Assembly (NCBI GenBank): GCA_947489525.1
Contig: CANLDW010000002.1
Location: 62,001 to 126,000 of the forward strand
From: an uncultured Psychrobacter sp.
GTDB lineage: Bacteria; Pseudomonadota; Gammaproteobacteria; Pseudomonadales; Moraxellaceae
Direction of reading: 5' to 3'
Length of the DNA: 64,000 nt
Shown in pieces: positions 27,673-37,407 of the stretch (the first letter of the stretch is position 1; every line of letters starts with the position of its first letter). The notes under the pieces are model-generated. The model was not told the origin of the DNA. It saw only the letters and a list, made by a program, of their open reading frames with translations, and ran no database searches. Both the position numbers and the translations under genes were made by a program.

Positions 27673-29223
27673 ATGGCAAAAAGTCGCTTATTTCGTTCCA
27701 CTATGGTGGTCAGTAGTATGACCATGTTGTCGCGTATTTTAGGTTTAGTACGCGATATCGTCTTATTAGGGGTGTTCGGTGCAGGCGGTCTGATGGACGC
27801 CTTTTTGGTTGCTTTTAAGATCCCAAACTTCTTGCGCCGTCTGTTTGCAGAAGGGGCATTCAGTCAAGCTTTTGTACCTGTATTGTCCGAGTACAAAGAA
27901 AGATTTAGCTTACAAGAGGTACAGATATTAGTCAGTCGCACCTCAGGGGCGCTACTGCTGATTTTATCCATGCTAACCGTGGTGGTCATCTTACTTGCGC
28001 CTTGGGTAGTGACTTTATTTGCACCTGGTTTTGCTGATCAGCCTAATAAATTTGCAGTGACCACTGAGCTGCTACGCTTAACCTTTCCCTATCTGCTGTT
28101 TATCTCGATGACCGCGTTTGCCAGCGGTATCCTGCAAAGCTATGGCCGTTTTGCCGCGCCCGCTTTTGCTCCCGTACTCCTCAACTTATGTATGATTGCA
28201 GGGGCGCTCTTACTTGCGCCAATGTTTGATACGCCTATTATGGCGCTCGGCTATGCGGTCGCTATCGCAGGCTTATTACAATTTTTACTGCAAGTCCCGC
28301 AGCTATGGCAACAAAAGCTGCTGGTCGCCCCAAAGATCGAGTTTAAGCACGAAGGCGTTCAGCGTATCTTAAAGCTGATGTTACCTGCCATCTTTGGTGT
28401 TTCTGTGACCCAGATTAATTTACTGCTCAATACCGTCTTTGCTTCTCTCATGATTGGCGGTTCGGTCTCTTGGCTTTATGCCGCTGAGAGGATGAGCGAG
28501 CTGCCGCTTGGTCTGATTGGGGTTGCTATCGGTACGGTGATTTTGCCAAGCTTGTCTAAAAGTGAAGCGCAAAAAGATGATATTACTTTTAAAAAGACGA
28601 TTGATTGGGCGGCCAAGCTTATTATCTTGGTCGGCATACCCGCATCTGCTGCACTATTTATGCTCTCAGATGTGCTCATGCAGGCGCTGTTCATGCGCGG
28701 CGAGTTTACCTTACGTGATGCGCAGATGAGCTCGCTTGCTCTGCGCAGTATGGCAGGCGGTATCCTCGGCTTTATGATGATAAAAATTTTTGCGCCCGCC
28801 TTTTTTGCTCGTCAAGATACCAAGACGCCAGTTAGAATCGGCATTGTCTCTGTTTTTGCCAATATGCTCTTTAGCGTGATATTTATTGGTATTTTTTATC
28901 TGCTAGATATACCCTTGCATGGCGGTCTAGCGCTTGCCACTACAGGCGCTGCTTTTGTGAACGCCGGTCTGCTGTATTACTTTTTACATAAGCGCGACAT
29001 CTTTCGCTTTGGTTCTCACTGGAAAAAGCTATTTAGCCAGTTTGCCATTGCGACCGCAGCCATGATCGCTGCCTTATACTTTATGCTGCCGTACTTCCCA
29101 ACCGACGAGGCGCAGTGGCAACGCGTCTTTGCACTACTTATTTTGTGCGTTGTTGGTGCGCTTGTATACGGAGTTGTATTGTTGGCAACAGGATTTCGAC
29201 CTCGTCAACTCAAACACGGCTAG
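27673..29223 (+). CDS. murJ: Lipid II flippase MurJ
   Basis: 516 residues, about 14 TM helices, MOP/MVF superfamily. Moves lipid II across the inner membrane, complementing MurG upstream in the window. Recognisable family stretches: MTMLSRILGLVRDI near residue 17, FKIPNFLRRLFAEGAFSQAF (about 47-66, with the essential Arg), and AAERMSELPLGLIGVAIGTV (about 270). Length is normal for the family. It starts ATG AAA-like MAKSRLF with a weak GGGCAG binding site 12 nt upstream. Confidence 0.97.
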   Translation: MAKSRLFRSTMVVSSMTMLSRILGLVRDIVLLGVFGAGGLMDAFLVAFKIPNFLRRLFAEGAFSQAFVPVLSEYKERFSLQEVQILVSRTSGALLLILSMLTVVVILLAPWVVTLFAPGFADQPNKFAVTTELLRLTFPYLLFISMTAFASGILQSYGRFAAPAFAPVLLNLCMIAGALLLAPMFDTPIMALGYAVAIAGLLQFLLQVPQLWQQKLLVAPKIEFKHEGVQRILKLMLPAIFGVSVTQINLLLNTVFASLMIGGSVSWLYAAERMSELPLGLIGVAIGTVILPSLSKSEAQKDDITFKKTIDWAAKLIILVGIPASAALFMLSDVLMQALFMRGEFTLRDAQMSSLALRSMAGGILGFMMIKIFAPAFFARQDTKTPVRIGIVSVFANMLFSVIFIGIFYLLDIPLHGGLALATTGAAFVNAGLLYYFLHKRDIFRFGSHWKKLFSQFAIATAAMIAALYFMLPYFPTDEAQWQRVFALLILCVVGALVYGVVLLATGFRPRQLKHG

Positions 29224-29355
29224 CAGGTCTCTATGGTAAGCTTAGGTTTGTTACAAGCTTAAACTGTCAATAGCAAGGATAGTCGCCATAATTTAGGTCT
29301 GTTATTTTGTGTTAAGTTTACTGCTTGTTTTAAATTCATTGCTTTGAGGTGTGTT

Positions 29356-30000
29356 ATGAAAAATAAATCGCTAGCTGCGCAGCCTATCAAACTCCCCCTT
29401 GTAACCGCAGGCTTGCTAAGCTGCATTTTGACTATTAGTGCTTGTAGTAACGCTGATGAAAGCGCTGCTGAAGACAGTGCAGCAGCGCAAGTGAATGAGT
29501 CTCAAGCGAACACGCCTATAGATAGCAATGCTGAGACTGATAGCGCAAGCACGATAGATCCAGCAGCTAGTGGCGCAGCTGTTGCCCAATCGCCTAGCGA
29601 GAATACCTTGGCTTATGATAGTACAAACACTGAAAACATAGCGAGCCGTAGCAGTGCACCTGCTAGGACTAATAGCGCAAGTTTAGTGACTAACCCTACT
29701 CAAGCAGGGACGCCTGAGGACGCAGTTAAGCGCGCGCTTGATGCCCTTTATTATGGGGACGCAAAAGATGCAGTAACTTACTATAAGGTCGATATGCCAA
29801 ACTTTGCGCAGGAGTTAGCCAATACACAAAGCGCCTTTCAACAAACCGTAGAGGGGGTTACGATCCTTGATACACAGTATAACGGCGATAAGACAAAAGC
29901 CATTATCACCGGTGAGATTAGATTAAGAGGACAAAGCGAACCTGCTCCGCTGACTTATGAGCTGGAAAAGGTCGAGGGTAAATGGAAAATTTTAGGTTAA
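29356..30000 (+). CDS. Lipoprotein with C-terminal DUF4878-like domain
   Basis: 214 residues. N-terminal lipoprotein signal with lipobox ILTISAC (Cys about residue 30). Then about 75 residues of Ala/Ser/Glu/Thr-rich linker, and from about residue 120 a TPEDAVKRALDALYYGDAKD motif followed by a strand ending KVEGKWKILG, the DUF4878 (NTF2-like) layout. Function unknown; anchored in the outer or inner membrane. ATG at 29356 with GAGG 6 nt upstream is preferred to the in-frame TTG at 29344. Downstream of murJ by 132 nt. Confidence 0.8.
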   Translation: MKNKSLAAQPIKLPLVTAGLLSCILTISACSNADESAAEDSAAAQVNESQANTPIDSNAETDSASTIDPAASGAAVAQSPSENTLAYDSTNTENIASRSSAPARTNSASLVTNPTQAGTPEDAVKRALDALYYGDAKDAVTYYKVDMPNFAQELANTQSAFQQTVEGVTILDTQYNGDKTKAIITGEIRLRGQSEPAPLTYELEKVEGKWKILG

Positions 30001-30043
30001 TAGACTTTAAGTTAGCCAGATTTTAAAGTAGTCAGATTTTAAG

Positions 30044-30661
30044 TTAGACCGTATCGTCTAAGACGGCCCTACCTAGCATGACAACGTCAGCTGTAAAACC
30101 TTGCATATCGCACACCTGCGGCATGTAGCCCCACTGCTCAAAGTGAAACTTAGCAAACAAAGCTAAGCTTGGTTTGTTGTGAGCAAAAACAAGAGCGACG
30201 ATATTTTTGATACCCAAACTTGGCGCTTGTTCTATCATCCACGCAAGCAAAGCACTCCCTAAACCTTTGCCCTTGTAATGATGATGCAAATAGATGCTGA
30301 TCTCACTACTAATATGATAAGCGCTACGAGCATATAAGTCGCTATAGCTACCCCAAGCGACGATAGGTTGCTCTTGTTCAGCTGCTATATCGGTTGCGCG
30401 CGCACGAACCACGTAGATGGGACGCGTGATGCTATTGATATGCTCATCAAACCACGCAGCACGCTCAGCGGCAGTGACCGGCGTGAGGTTGGCTGTTGCT
30501 TGTTTACCTGCAATACTCTGATTATAAATATCTAATATAGCACGCAGGTCTTGGCTGGTTGCCTGCTGTACGGCAAAGGCGTCGTTTAGCGGTATTGGCT
30601 CTTGCATAGAGACTATCATATGTTGAGTTGTGCTATTCTGATTGGGCATAAACGCTCTCAT
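30044..30661 (-). CDS. GNAT family N-acetyltransferase
   Basis: 205 residues. Acetyl-CoA-dependent transferase of the phosphinothricin/MddA type: RAILDIYNQSI near residue 40, IYLHHHYKGKGLGSALLAWMIEQA (in two blocks, the Q/R-x-x-G-x-G/A acetyl-CoA loop as GKGLGS), and FAHNKPSLALFAKFHFEQWG. The natural substrate cannot be told from sequence (methionine sulfone/sulfoximine-type amines are possible). The N-terminal 25 residues are variable, and MIVSMQE at residue 15 or 19 is an alternative start. Convergent with the lipoprotein gene. Confidence 0.85.
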   Translation of the reverse strand: MRAFMPNQNSTTQHMIVSMQEPIPLNDAFAVQQATSQDLRAILDIYNQSIAGKQATANLTPVTAAERAAWFDEHINSITRPIYVVRARATDIAAEQEQPIVAWGSYSDLYARSAYHISSEISIYLHHHYKGKGLGSALLAWMIEQAPSLGIKNIVALVFAHNKPSLALFAKFHFEQWGYMPQVCDMQGFTADVVMLGRAVLDDTV

Positions 30662-30742
30662 AATCGCGAATCAGTCGTTAGTGATGTAAGCCTTGCTATT
30701 TTACTTTATAATAACTGCTTTTGAACATCTCAATGCCTACTC

Positions 30743-30773
30743 TTGAATGTTTTTATCTCCTCTCCCCTATACT
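30743..30773 (+). promoter_or_regulatory. Candidate ribF promoter implying a leaderless mRNA
   Basis: TTGAAT (30743-30748) and TATACT (30768-30773) with a 19-nt spacer. Only 7 nt separate the -10 from the ATG at 30781, so transcription would start at or next to the start codon. No ribosome binding site is visible. The long spacer lowers confidence. Confidence 0.4.
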
Positions 30774-30780
30774 GTAGACT

Positions 30781-31893
30781 ATGAATACCTATTTTCTTGA
30801 ATCACTAATTACTCAAGCCAGTAATGACAGTCAAACGATGTTGCCGCCCTGCGTCTTAACTATCGGTAACTTCGATGGCGTACATTTAGGGCATCAGGCG
30901 ATGCTAGCACAAATGCGCCGCTTGGCAAGTGAGCTGAATCTTAGCGCTGCGGTAATGATATTTGAGCCGCAACCGCGCGAGTTTTTTGCGCCAGATAAGG
31001 CGCCAGCTCGCCTCACCAACTTACCAGAAAAGCAGGTACTACTGGCTGAGCAAGGCGTTGATAACTTAATCGTTGCACATTTTGATGAAGATTTTCGTGC
31101 GCTATCTGCCAAAGCTTTTGCTGATCTTCTCGCTCAGCGTTTAAACGTAAAGGCTTTGGTCTTAGGCGATGATTTTCGCTTTGGTCATGATCGCACAGGG
31201 GACAGTCAGTTTTTACGCGATTACGGCTTGCCAGTAACGCGCCTAGATACGGTAACTGACACAGTAGCCGACACCACAACCAGTACAGCTACTAGCAACG
31301 TAGAGGTCAGTCGTAATGACAGTAACGACAGTGGTGACGAGAGTGTCAGCGCACGTATCAGCTCAACACGAGTGCGCGATCTGCTGCTATCAGGTGATAT
31401 TCAAGCGGCGAACGCGCTATTGGGGCGCGATTATACCATTACAGGTACGGTGGTTGGCGGTGATCAAATCGGTCGTACTATGGATTTTCCCACCGCCAAT
31501 ATAGATCTTCAAAGAATAAAACCTGCACTGCATGGCATATTTGCAGTAGATGTGGTTGTGCTAGATCAGCAAGGACAAGTAATGGCTGATGGTTTAAGCA
31601 AGCGAGCTGTAGCCGGTCAGACAGGCGTACCCGGTCTGCGCGCGCACAGCTTATTTGGTACAGCAAGCATTGGCACTAGACCCTCAGTGACGAATGTACC
31701 TGAATGGCGTTTGGAGGTTCATTTTCCTAAGCTACAGGCAGATTTATACGATTTGAGCCTAAATGTACGCTTTTTACATTATTTGCACGGCGAGCGTCAA
31801 TATGAGGGTCTGCTAGCGCTCAAAGCAGGTATTCATCAAGATGTGGCTGATTTATTAGCGTGGCGAGAACGTCAATTGCAATCCGCTCATTAA
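30781..31893 (+). CDS. ribF: Bifunctional riboflavin kinase / FAD synthetase
   Basis: 370 residues. Makes FMN from riboflavin and FAD from FMN. N-terminal adenylyltransferase: LTIGNFDGVHLGHQAML (about 27-43), FEPQPREFF, LVLGDDFRFGHDRTGD, SSTRVRDLLLSGD. C-terminal riboflavin kinase: YTITGTVVGGDQIGRTMDFPTANI (in two parts), GTASIGTRPSV and EVHFPKL. E. coli RibF is 313 residues; the extra length is a Thr/Ser/Asp-rich insert at about residues 158-190 between RFGHD and SSTRVR, plus an insert near residue 275. Terminator downstream. Confidence 0.95.
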   Translation: MNTYFLESLITQASNDSQTMLPPCVLTIGNFDGVHLGHQAMLAQMRRLASELNLSAAVMIFEPQPREFFAPDKAPARLTNLPEKQVLLAEQGVDNLIVAHFDEDFRALSAKAFADLLAQRLNVKALVLGDDFRFGHDRTGDSQFLRDYGLPVTRLDTVTDTVADTTTSTATSNVEVSRNDSNDSGDESVSARISSTRVRDLLLSGDIQAANALLGRDYTITGTVVGGDQIGRTMDFPTANIDLQRIKPALHGIFAVDVVVLDQQGQVMADGLSKRAVAGQTGVPGLRAHSLFGTASIGTRPSVTNVPEWRLEVHFPKLQADLYDLSLNVRFLHYLHGERQYEGLLALKAGIHQDVADLLAWRERQLQSAH

Positions 31894-31914
31894 ATAAACT
31901 CACTCTAGCAAAGC

Positions 31915-31944
31915 AAAACCCACAGTATAAGCTGTGGGTTTTTT
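31915..31944 (+). terminator. Terminator after ribF
   Basis: Nine-bp stem AACCCACAG (31917-31925) / CTGTGGGTT (31932-31940), 6-nt loop, T-run to 31944. Also usable by the converging DUF2789 gene, though the A-run on that side is short. Confidence 0.9.
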
Positions 31945-31990
31945 GTTGTTAATATAAGCCCGTTACTAGTATAGGCCCGTTTAATCAAGC

Positions 31991-32230
31991 TTAAGCATCT
32001 GGGTGTAATCTAACATTTAGTTCATCGATAACCTCTACCCAAGCAGCATCTTTTTTCCACTCTTCTTGCAAAAACATGCGCTGACTGTCCGTCCAAATAT
32101 CAGACTCAATTAAAGCTTCATTTTTACCTAGTTTATTTTTTGCGATAAAGGCATCGATAGCTTCATCGGAATTATCCAGGCCGAGTTGAGCAAACAGCTC
32201 ATTCATATTGTAATCAACTTCACCTAACAT
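31991..32230 (-). CDS. DUF2789 family protein
   Basis: 79 residues, small acidic cytoplasmic protein. It shows the family pattern: NMNELFAQLGLDNSDEAIDAFI at the N-terminus and EALIESDIWTDSQRMFLQEEWKKDAAW in the middle. Function unknown. Start: ATG at 32230 with GGAGAC nearby. Monocistronic, with its own upstream region containing a degenerate triple repeat. Confidence 0.85.
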   Translation of the reverse strand: MLGEVDYNMNELFAQLGLDNSDEAIDAFIAKNKLGKNEALIESDIWTDSQRMFLQEEWKKDAAWVEVIDELNVRLHPDA

Positions 32231-32280
32231 TCTTGTCTCCTTTAAACCTTTGCATTGCTAGCATATTGCTAGTTTTATTA

Positions 32281-32330
32281 ATTTTAAACGCCTTGTAATT
32301 TAAACGGCTTGTGATTTTAAACGCCTTGAG
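32281..32330. repeat. Degenerate triple tandem repeat
   Basis: Three copies of about 17 nt, consensus ATTTTAAACGCCTTGTG, at 32281-32297, 32298-32313 and 32314-32330; the middle copy has one deletion and a C-to-G change. It lies 50-100 nt upstream of the DUF2789 start in the 307-nt gap 32231-32537, which also holds the mdh terminator. Confidence 0.8.
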
Positions 32331-32448
32331 TTTGGCTATTTTTACTTAGCCGATTTCCGCTTTGCTATTGTAGCAACCCTAATTACAAAAGCTGTTATTC
32401 ATCGTTACCAGTTGTGTTAATAATTGCTGGTGAGCCAAACATAACGCA

Positions 32449-32477
32449 CAAAAAAGCCCTACTATAACAGTAGGGCT
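32449..32477 (-). terminator. Terminator after mdh
   Basis: Nine-bp stem AGCCCTACT (32455-32463) / AGTAGGGCT (32469-32477) with A6 on the left giving a T-run on the minus strand. Confidence 0.9.
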
Positions 32478-32537
32478 CTGAGTCAGACCGTTTAACTTAA
32501 AGGATCAACTTCTCTTGTTTCCGACCCTTGTTGCCGA

Positions 32538-33527
32538 CTAAGGAAGCAGATGCGCTACTGCGTCACGCTCTTCGCTAAGCTCTTGCTCTGTCGCTGCCAT
32601 TTTCTCTTTTGAGAAATCTGCTGCGACATCAATGCCTTCAACAATAGACCAATCGCCATTGCTACACGTGCATGGGAATGAGTAGATCAGACCTTTGGTA
32701 ATGCCGTATTCACCGTTTGAGTAGACGCCCATAGAGACCCAATCGTTCTCGTCCGTACCGAGTGCCCATGAACGCATATGGGCGATAGCTGCATTCGCCG
32801 CTGACGCTGCAGACGATGCACCGCGCGCCTTAATGATAGCCGCGCCGCGTTGTTGTACTTCTGGGATATAGGTGTTTTCGTACCAGTCGCGATCGACTAG
32901 ATCTAACGCCGGCTTGCCGTTAACCGTACAAGCCGTCAGATCTGGATACTGAGTTGAAGAGTGGTTACCCCAGATGATCATCTTTTTGATATCGTTAACA
33001 CTACTGTCTGTCTTAGTCGCTAACTGTGCAATTGCACGGTTATGATCCAAACGGGTCATAGCAGTAAAGTTACGTGGATCAAGATCTGGTGCATTGCGCT
33101 GAGCGATGACAGCATTGGTATTGGCAGGATTACCAACGACTAATACTTTTACATCGCGGCTTGCCACGTCGTTTAGTGCTTTGCCTTGTGCTGAGAAGAT
33201 AGCAGCGTTGGCTTCTAACAGATCCTTGCGCTCCATACCAGGACCACGAGGACGCGCGCCAACTAACAAGGCGTAATCAGCGTCTTTAAAAGCCACGTTG
33301 GCATCATCAGTTTGTACGATATCAGCTAATAAAGGAAACGCACAGTCTTCCAATTCCATGACCACACCTTTTAGTGCATCAAGTGCTGGCGTGATTTCAA
33401 GTAATTGTAAAATAACAGGTTGATCTTTGCCTAGCATCTCGCCTGAGGCAATACGAAACAACATAGCATAACTGATATTACCAGCAGCGCCAGTGACGGC
33501 AACACGTAAAGGCTGTTTCATGGACAT
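32538..33527 (-). CDS. mdh: Malate dehydrogenase
   Basis: 329 residues. NAD-dependent malate/oxaloacetate interconversion in the TCA cycle, cytoplasmic. The N-terminal [21 protein letters not shown] is the dimeric (cytosolic-type) MDH dinucleotide motif. Then [29 protein letters not shown] with the substrate-binding arginines, [20 protein letters not shown] and the catalytic [13 protein letters not shown] with His. Normal family length (about 327). Monocistronic with its own terminator. Confidence 0.98.
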   Translation of the reverse strand: MSMKQPLRVAVTGAAGNISYAMLFRIASGEMLGKDQPVILQLLEITPALDALKGVVMELEDCAFPLLADIVQTDDANVAFKDADYALLVGARPRGPGMERKDLLEANAAIFSAQGKALNDVASRDVKVLVVGNPANTNAVIAQRNAPDLDPRNFTAMTRLDHNRAIAQLATKTDSSVNDIKKMIIWGNHSSTQYPDLTACTVNGKPALDLVDRDWYENTYIPEVQQRGAAIIKARGASSAASAANAAIAHMRSWALGTDENDWVSMGVYSNGEYGITKGLIYSFPCTCSNGDWSIVEGIDVAADFSKEKMAATEQELSEERDAVAHLLP

Positions 33528-33820
33528 AGAATACTCCCAATTAATGATTAGATGATAGGTGATAAGGATTTAAAGAAACATGTAGAGGATTGTTTAGATG
33601 CTGAGTATTAATGAACACTCAATATAAACCGAGAGCTAGTGTAGCACTTTGGTCCGCTTAGCGTCTAGGGATAGCCAGATACCTATGGCTAACAATATTG
33701 TTACATTTTATACAAGTATGACCTTAGCGCGTTGTTATTTATAATGCGTCGTTATTATCACAAAGCGAAAGGTTATTAGCACAAGCAAGGCTATCTTGGA
33801 TACAGATAACTTATCTTTGA

Positions 33821-34498
33821 CTATCTACCTCCTGAGATTATAAACTTTCTACCGCAGTTATTTATGGGGCTATTACACTTACCATATTTACCGTTCTCGT
33901 AACAAACATGGATGTTAGTCAATATAGCTTGACGACGATCGCTTGCTTGACAAATAAGATCAAAGTTCGATGAGGTAAGACCTCTATTTAGGCGCATGAG
34001 CTGTCTGGTAAAACTTGACTTTGATACCGTATAGCTATTACCCGTGCTGAGCTCATTAGGGAGTTTGATATCGTCTGAGTAGTTGACGATTTGGCGAAAG
34101 TAGCTACTGGCGCTGAGCGGGCTACAAGCGCCATAAGCTTGCCACGCTTGCGTACGTACTGCGGTATCAGGCATAACGCGGTTGACAACCTTGAGCTGTA
34201 GCGGTGTCAAACGCGGCTCACTACCATTGCCGCAGCGCTGACCATAGCCCAAATCCAAACCTGATACCGTTAACGAATAGCCCTCAAGACACTGACGCAT
34301 ACGCGCGCGCGTAGGCTGCAAGCTACAAAGCGCAGGCGTCATCTCAATCATTAACACCCGCTGACCTGTTTTAACAGCATCTGCCGCTTGCGCCGACTGC
34401 ATTACTATAAGCTGTAATAACAGTACCGCTACTGTTGCAAGAATAAATTTAACGCTGCTAGAGATAATACTTGTCAAGCTTAATCTACCATAAGACAC
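33821..34498 (-). CDS. Exported RNase T2 family protein lacking the catalytic residues
   Basis: 225 residues from the GTG chosen here: signal peptide (FILATVAVLLLQLIVMQSAQA) then a domain with RNase T2 traits: an early MIEMTPALC, LTVSGLDLGYGQRC, LTPLQLKVVNRVMPD, WQAYGACSP, and SSYFRQIVNY. In active T2 enzymes the first site reads (I)HGLWP and the second HEW-x-K-HG-x-C. Here they read SGLDL and QAW-Q-A-YG-A-C, so both His and the Glu are replaced while Trp, Gly and Cys stay. Six or more Cys suggest disulfides. An ATG at 34624 would add 42 residues before the signal; AGGGCAGAG precedes GTG 34498. Confidence 0.7.
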   Translation of the reverse strand: MSYGRLSLTSIISSSVKFILATVAVLLLQLIVMQSAQAADAVKTGQRVLMIEMTPALCSLQPTRARMRQCLEGYSLTVSGLDLGYGQRCGNGSEPRLTPLQLKVVNRVMPDTAVRTQAWQAYGACSPLSASSYFRQIVNYSDDIKLPNELSTGNSYTVSKSSFTRQLMRLNRGLTSSNFDLICQASDRRQAILTNIHVCYENGKYGKCNSPINNCGRKFIISGGR

Positions 34499-34823
34499 AC
34501 ATTGCTCTGCCCTAAAGAAATAAGCGTGATAAGAATAAGTCTCTTTATAGACATAGCTTGTATACGCTTGAGTCAAGTTTGCAGCGACGCAAGCGTCAGG
34601 ACAATGTTTTATCATAATGAGCAAAATGGCTATCGAACAGTGGTTATAATGTATGCAGGGTCTTTAACATAAAAGACGCTAACTAAAATAAATAAGAGTA
34701 AGCTATGTTAACAAAACCCTTTATTAAATCTGTAGCGCAAGCGTAATTTTTGCATTCAATATAGAGCAAAACCTAATCGATTGTTGGTCTATCTACCACC
34801 CATCTATCTTAACTGCCCTATCA

Positions 34824-36932
34824 TCAAAATGCGGCAGGTACAGTCCCCATACGCTGAGTGATCGGTTGCGAGCGACCTAGTAAGCTGCTATAAATAGTAG
34901 CGTTCTCCATCACGTGTTTAACGTAATTACGCGTCTCAGGAAAAGCGATCGACTCAACGTACTGATCCGCAGCAAGCGAACCGTAAACAGGTTGCCAGCG
35001 CTTGGCATTGTTAGGGCCTGCATTGTACCCTGCTGTCGCTAGTACTGGTTGATAGTTGAGCTTACCTAAGATGTCGCCCATGTACCATGTACCATAACGA
35101 ATGTTGGTATCACCACTATTGGCTCGGCTGGCACTATAAGTCTCACCCAAATTACGGGCAATGTACTTGGCAGTATCCGGCATAACCTGCATCAGACCGC
35201 TTGCCCCTACATTCGAGCGTGCCGAGGTTACAAACCGACTCTCTTGACGCATGATACCGTAAGCCCACGCCGGATCGATACCTGCTGCTTGACTGTAGCG
35301 CACGACGGCATTTTGATGCGGCATAGGATGCGATAACGCTACGGCGTTGACGTTATCAGTATTGTCAATAGCGTAGATCGCGCGATCGAGCCAGCCCATA
35401 TCGTAAGCCATACGCGCGGCAGCAATAATTAAACGATCATCACGATTATCACGCGCCTGTTTGACCGCCCAATTCCATTCGCGGTTAGCGTAGCCTCGAC
35501 TTGCATCGCCATTGTAGAGGGCAAAAGCGCGCGCAAAACTAGCATCTTGCATAACGCGCGCTCGATCGGCAGGTGTAATCGTCGGTAGCGTATTGCCGCC
35601 CATGCTGGACGCATCAAAGCGCTGACCGATCTTATCCTTGGCCATAAATCCATAATAATCGTTGCTAGCAGCGAGACGCTGATACATCTGTTTGGCAAGA
35701 CTACGACGAGTCACATCACCTGATTGCTCATATGCACGCGCTAGCCAATACTGCCACTGAGCCTGTTGTTGCACGTCAGCATCCATCTTTGAGATTGCCT
35801 CAATCACATCGTCCCAGCGTCCAAATCGGATTGCAGCCATGGCGTAGTCTTCGGCTTCTTCAAAGTTAAAATCGTTGTCTAAACTTTTACGGAACCAATC
35901 TACAGCTTCAACATTAAAACCATCGTCCGTGTTATGGTTCATGCGTTTAACACCGATGATGCGGTAAGCGTAGCGACGCGTATCATCACTGAGTAAACGC
36001 GCGCTGCGCTGATTGTCTTGTTTGACATCAAAATCGAGCTGCATTGCGGCTTCACGGTAAGACTTGTCAGCGACCCGACCTAGCGCATAAAGATATAAAT
36101 ACTGATTGGTAAGGCTGGCAGGCTCACGGCTAAAACGAGTAAAAAATGCGGATGGATTAAGCTGGATCTCGCTCAGCTGAGAGTAGGCAATAGGCGTACC
36201 TAGACGCGAAGACAGCGCCATAATATCACCCGTCTTACCGACGCGTAGCATACGTTTAAGACGCGCGACTCGGTCTTGATTGCTAATCAGTGCGTTGTTG
36301 TTCATCTCCATGGCTAGCTGCTCACATAGCGCAGGCTGCTTTTTGGTGGTCAGCCAAACATCAGATTTGGCTGCCATGGCGCGCATGGTATCGCCGCCAT
36401 TATTGAACCCAAGCGCGATTGCACACTTCTCACTACTATCAGCATTAGTGATCAGGTTCGCCACTTGACGCACAGAAGCATAGTCGTTTGCGCCCGCTTT
36501 AGCTTCAGCAAAGTCCGCTACTAATTTTTCTGCCATCACAGTATTTGGATACTGGCGTACAAACTGCGACACTGCCGCTGAGCTTTGTGAATTGAGATCC
36601 AGATTCATGCGCCAATAAGTCGGATACATGGCGAACAGACCACCGCGCATCTGTTGTTCATAATTAAATAACGCACTGATATCGTCACTATCGGCAGCCC
36701 GAGCCGCTTCATTAAATGCGTCCACATTGATATCTTGCTGATAGCTACTCGTTTGCTGGTAGCTGTCGCCCTCACCCCATGTCAAATCAGCACAAGCGAC
36801 CTGTGATAAGAGCGCACTCATAGCTGCTATCGCACTGACTATACTCATCTGCAAAGTCGAGCGCTTGGACTTAGCGCTATGATTGGCCACATCCTTGTTG
36901 CTCATTAGGCTTGCTATGCGCAATTTTGTCAT
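34824..36932 (-). CDS. slt: Soluble lytic murein transglycosylase
   Basis: 702 residues. Periplasmic enzyme cleaving the MurNAc-GlcNAc bond with formation of 1,6-anhydro-MurNAc. Signal region MSIVSAIAAMSALLSQVACA (about 29-48, after a basic lead), then a long alpha-helical superhelix (about 60-530), then the SLT catalytic domain: PAWAYGIMRQESRF with the catalytic Glu (about residue 577), GASGLMQVMPDTAKYIA, YGTWYMGDIL, ATAGYNAGP, and YVESIAFPETRNYVKHV. Its products feed the AmpD recycling route encoded at 26.9 kb. Confidence 0.95.
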   Translation of the reverse strand: MTKLRIASLMSNKDVANHSAKSKRSTLQMSIVSAIAAMSALLSQVACADLTWGEGDSYQQTSSYQQDINVDAFNEAARAADSDDISALFNYEQQMRGGLFAMYPTYWRMNLDLNSQSSAAVSQFVRQYPNTVMAEKLVADFAEAKAGANDYASVRQVANLITNADSSEKCAIALGFNNGGDTMRAMAAKSDVWLTTKKQPALCEQLAMEMNNNALISNQDRVARLKRMLRVGKTGDIMALSSRLGTPIAYSQLSEIQLNPSAFFTRFSREPASLTNQYLYLYALGRVADKSYREAAMQLDFDVKQDNQRSARLLSDDTRRYAYRIIGVKRMNHNTDDGFNVEAVDWFRKSLDNDFNFEEAEDYAMAAIRFGRWDDVIEAISKMDADVQQQAQWQYWLARAYEQSGDVTRRSLAKQMYQRLAASNDYYGFMAKDKIGQRFDASSMGGNTLPTITPADRARVMQDASFARAFALYNGDASRGYANREWNWAVKQARDNRDDRLIIAAARMAYDMGWLDRAIYAIDNTDNVNAVALSHPMPHQNAVVRYSQAAGIDPAWAYGIMRQESRFVTSARSNVGASGLMQVMPDTAKYIARNLGETYSASRANSGDTNIRYGTWYMGDILGKLNYQPVLATAGYNAGPNNAKRWQPVYGSLAADQYVESIAFPETRNYVKHVMENATIYSSLLGRSQPITQRMGTVPAAF

Positions 36933-37407
36933 ACTGACTCTCTATCTTATATCCAAAAGGTGTGGGCAGTTTTGACTCTCAGCGTGCTAAGCCGTCAGCG
37001 TGCTAATAATGACAAACTACCCCTATGATTGCGCTTATCATACTATATCCGCTGCACATTCAACCATCACCGTTACCATTTGTTAATAAATAGGATAGTA
37101 GGGTGTAACACAGTCGTGATAATCAAAACTCATAATCAGCGAATAATGATTACAGGTCAGTAAAGGATTGATACTGTTATAAATAATGCCAACAATTTTG
37201 GTTATTGCAGCGCGTTACTTTTCACTTTAAGACAGGGTTATGATAAAATACGCCCCTTATTAATCGCTATGCTCTACTTAATTCAATTGTGCTCATTGAT
37301 ACGTGAATAATGACTGCTAACGTTGATCTAGACACTTAATTACTTGATAAACTGTGAGCTTAGCACTGCTAAATTTATAGTCTTTTAGCCAATCATGGAC
37401 TTAACTT
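36933..37407. other. Divergent intergenic gap slt / miaB
   Basis: 475 nt. Holds a direct repeat TCAGCGTGCTAA at 36979-36990 and 36995-37006 next to the slt start, and AT-rich sequence with a possible -10 (TATGAT at 37239-37244) toward miaB. No gene seen. Confidence 0.4.
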
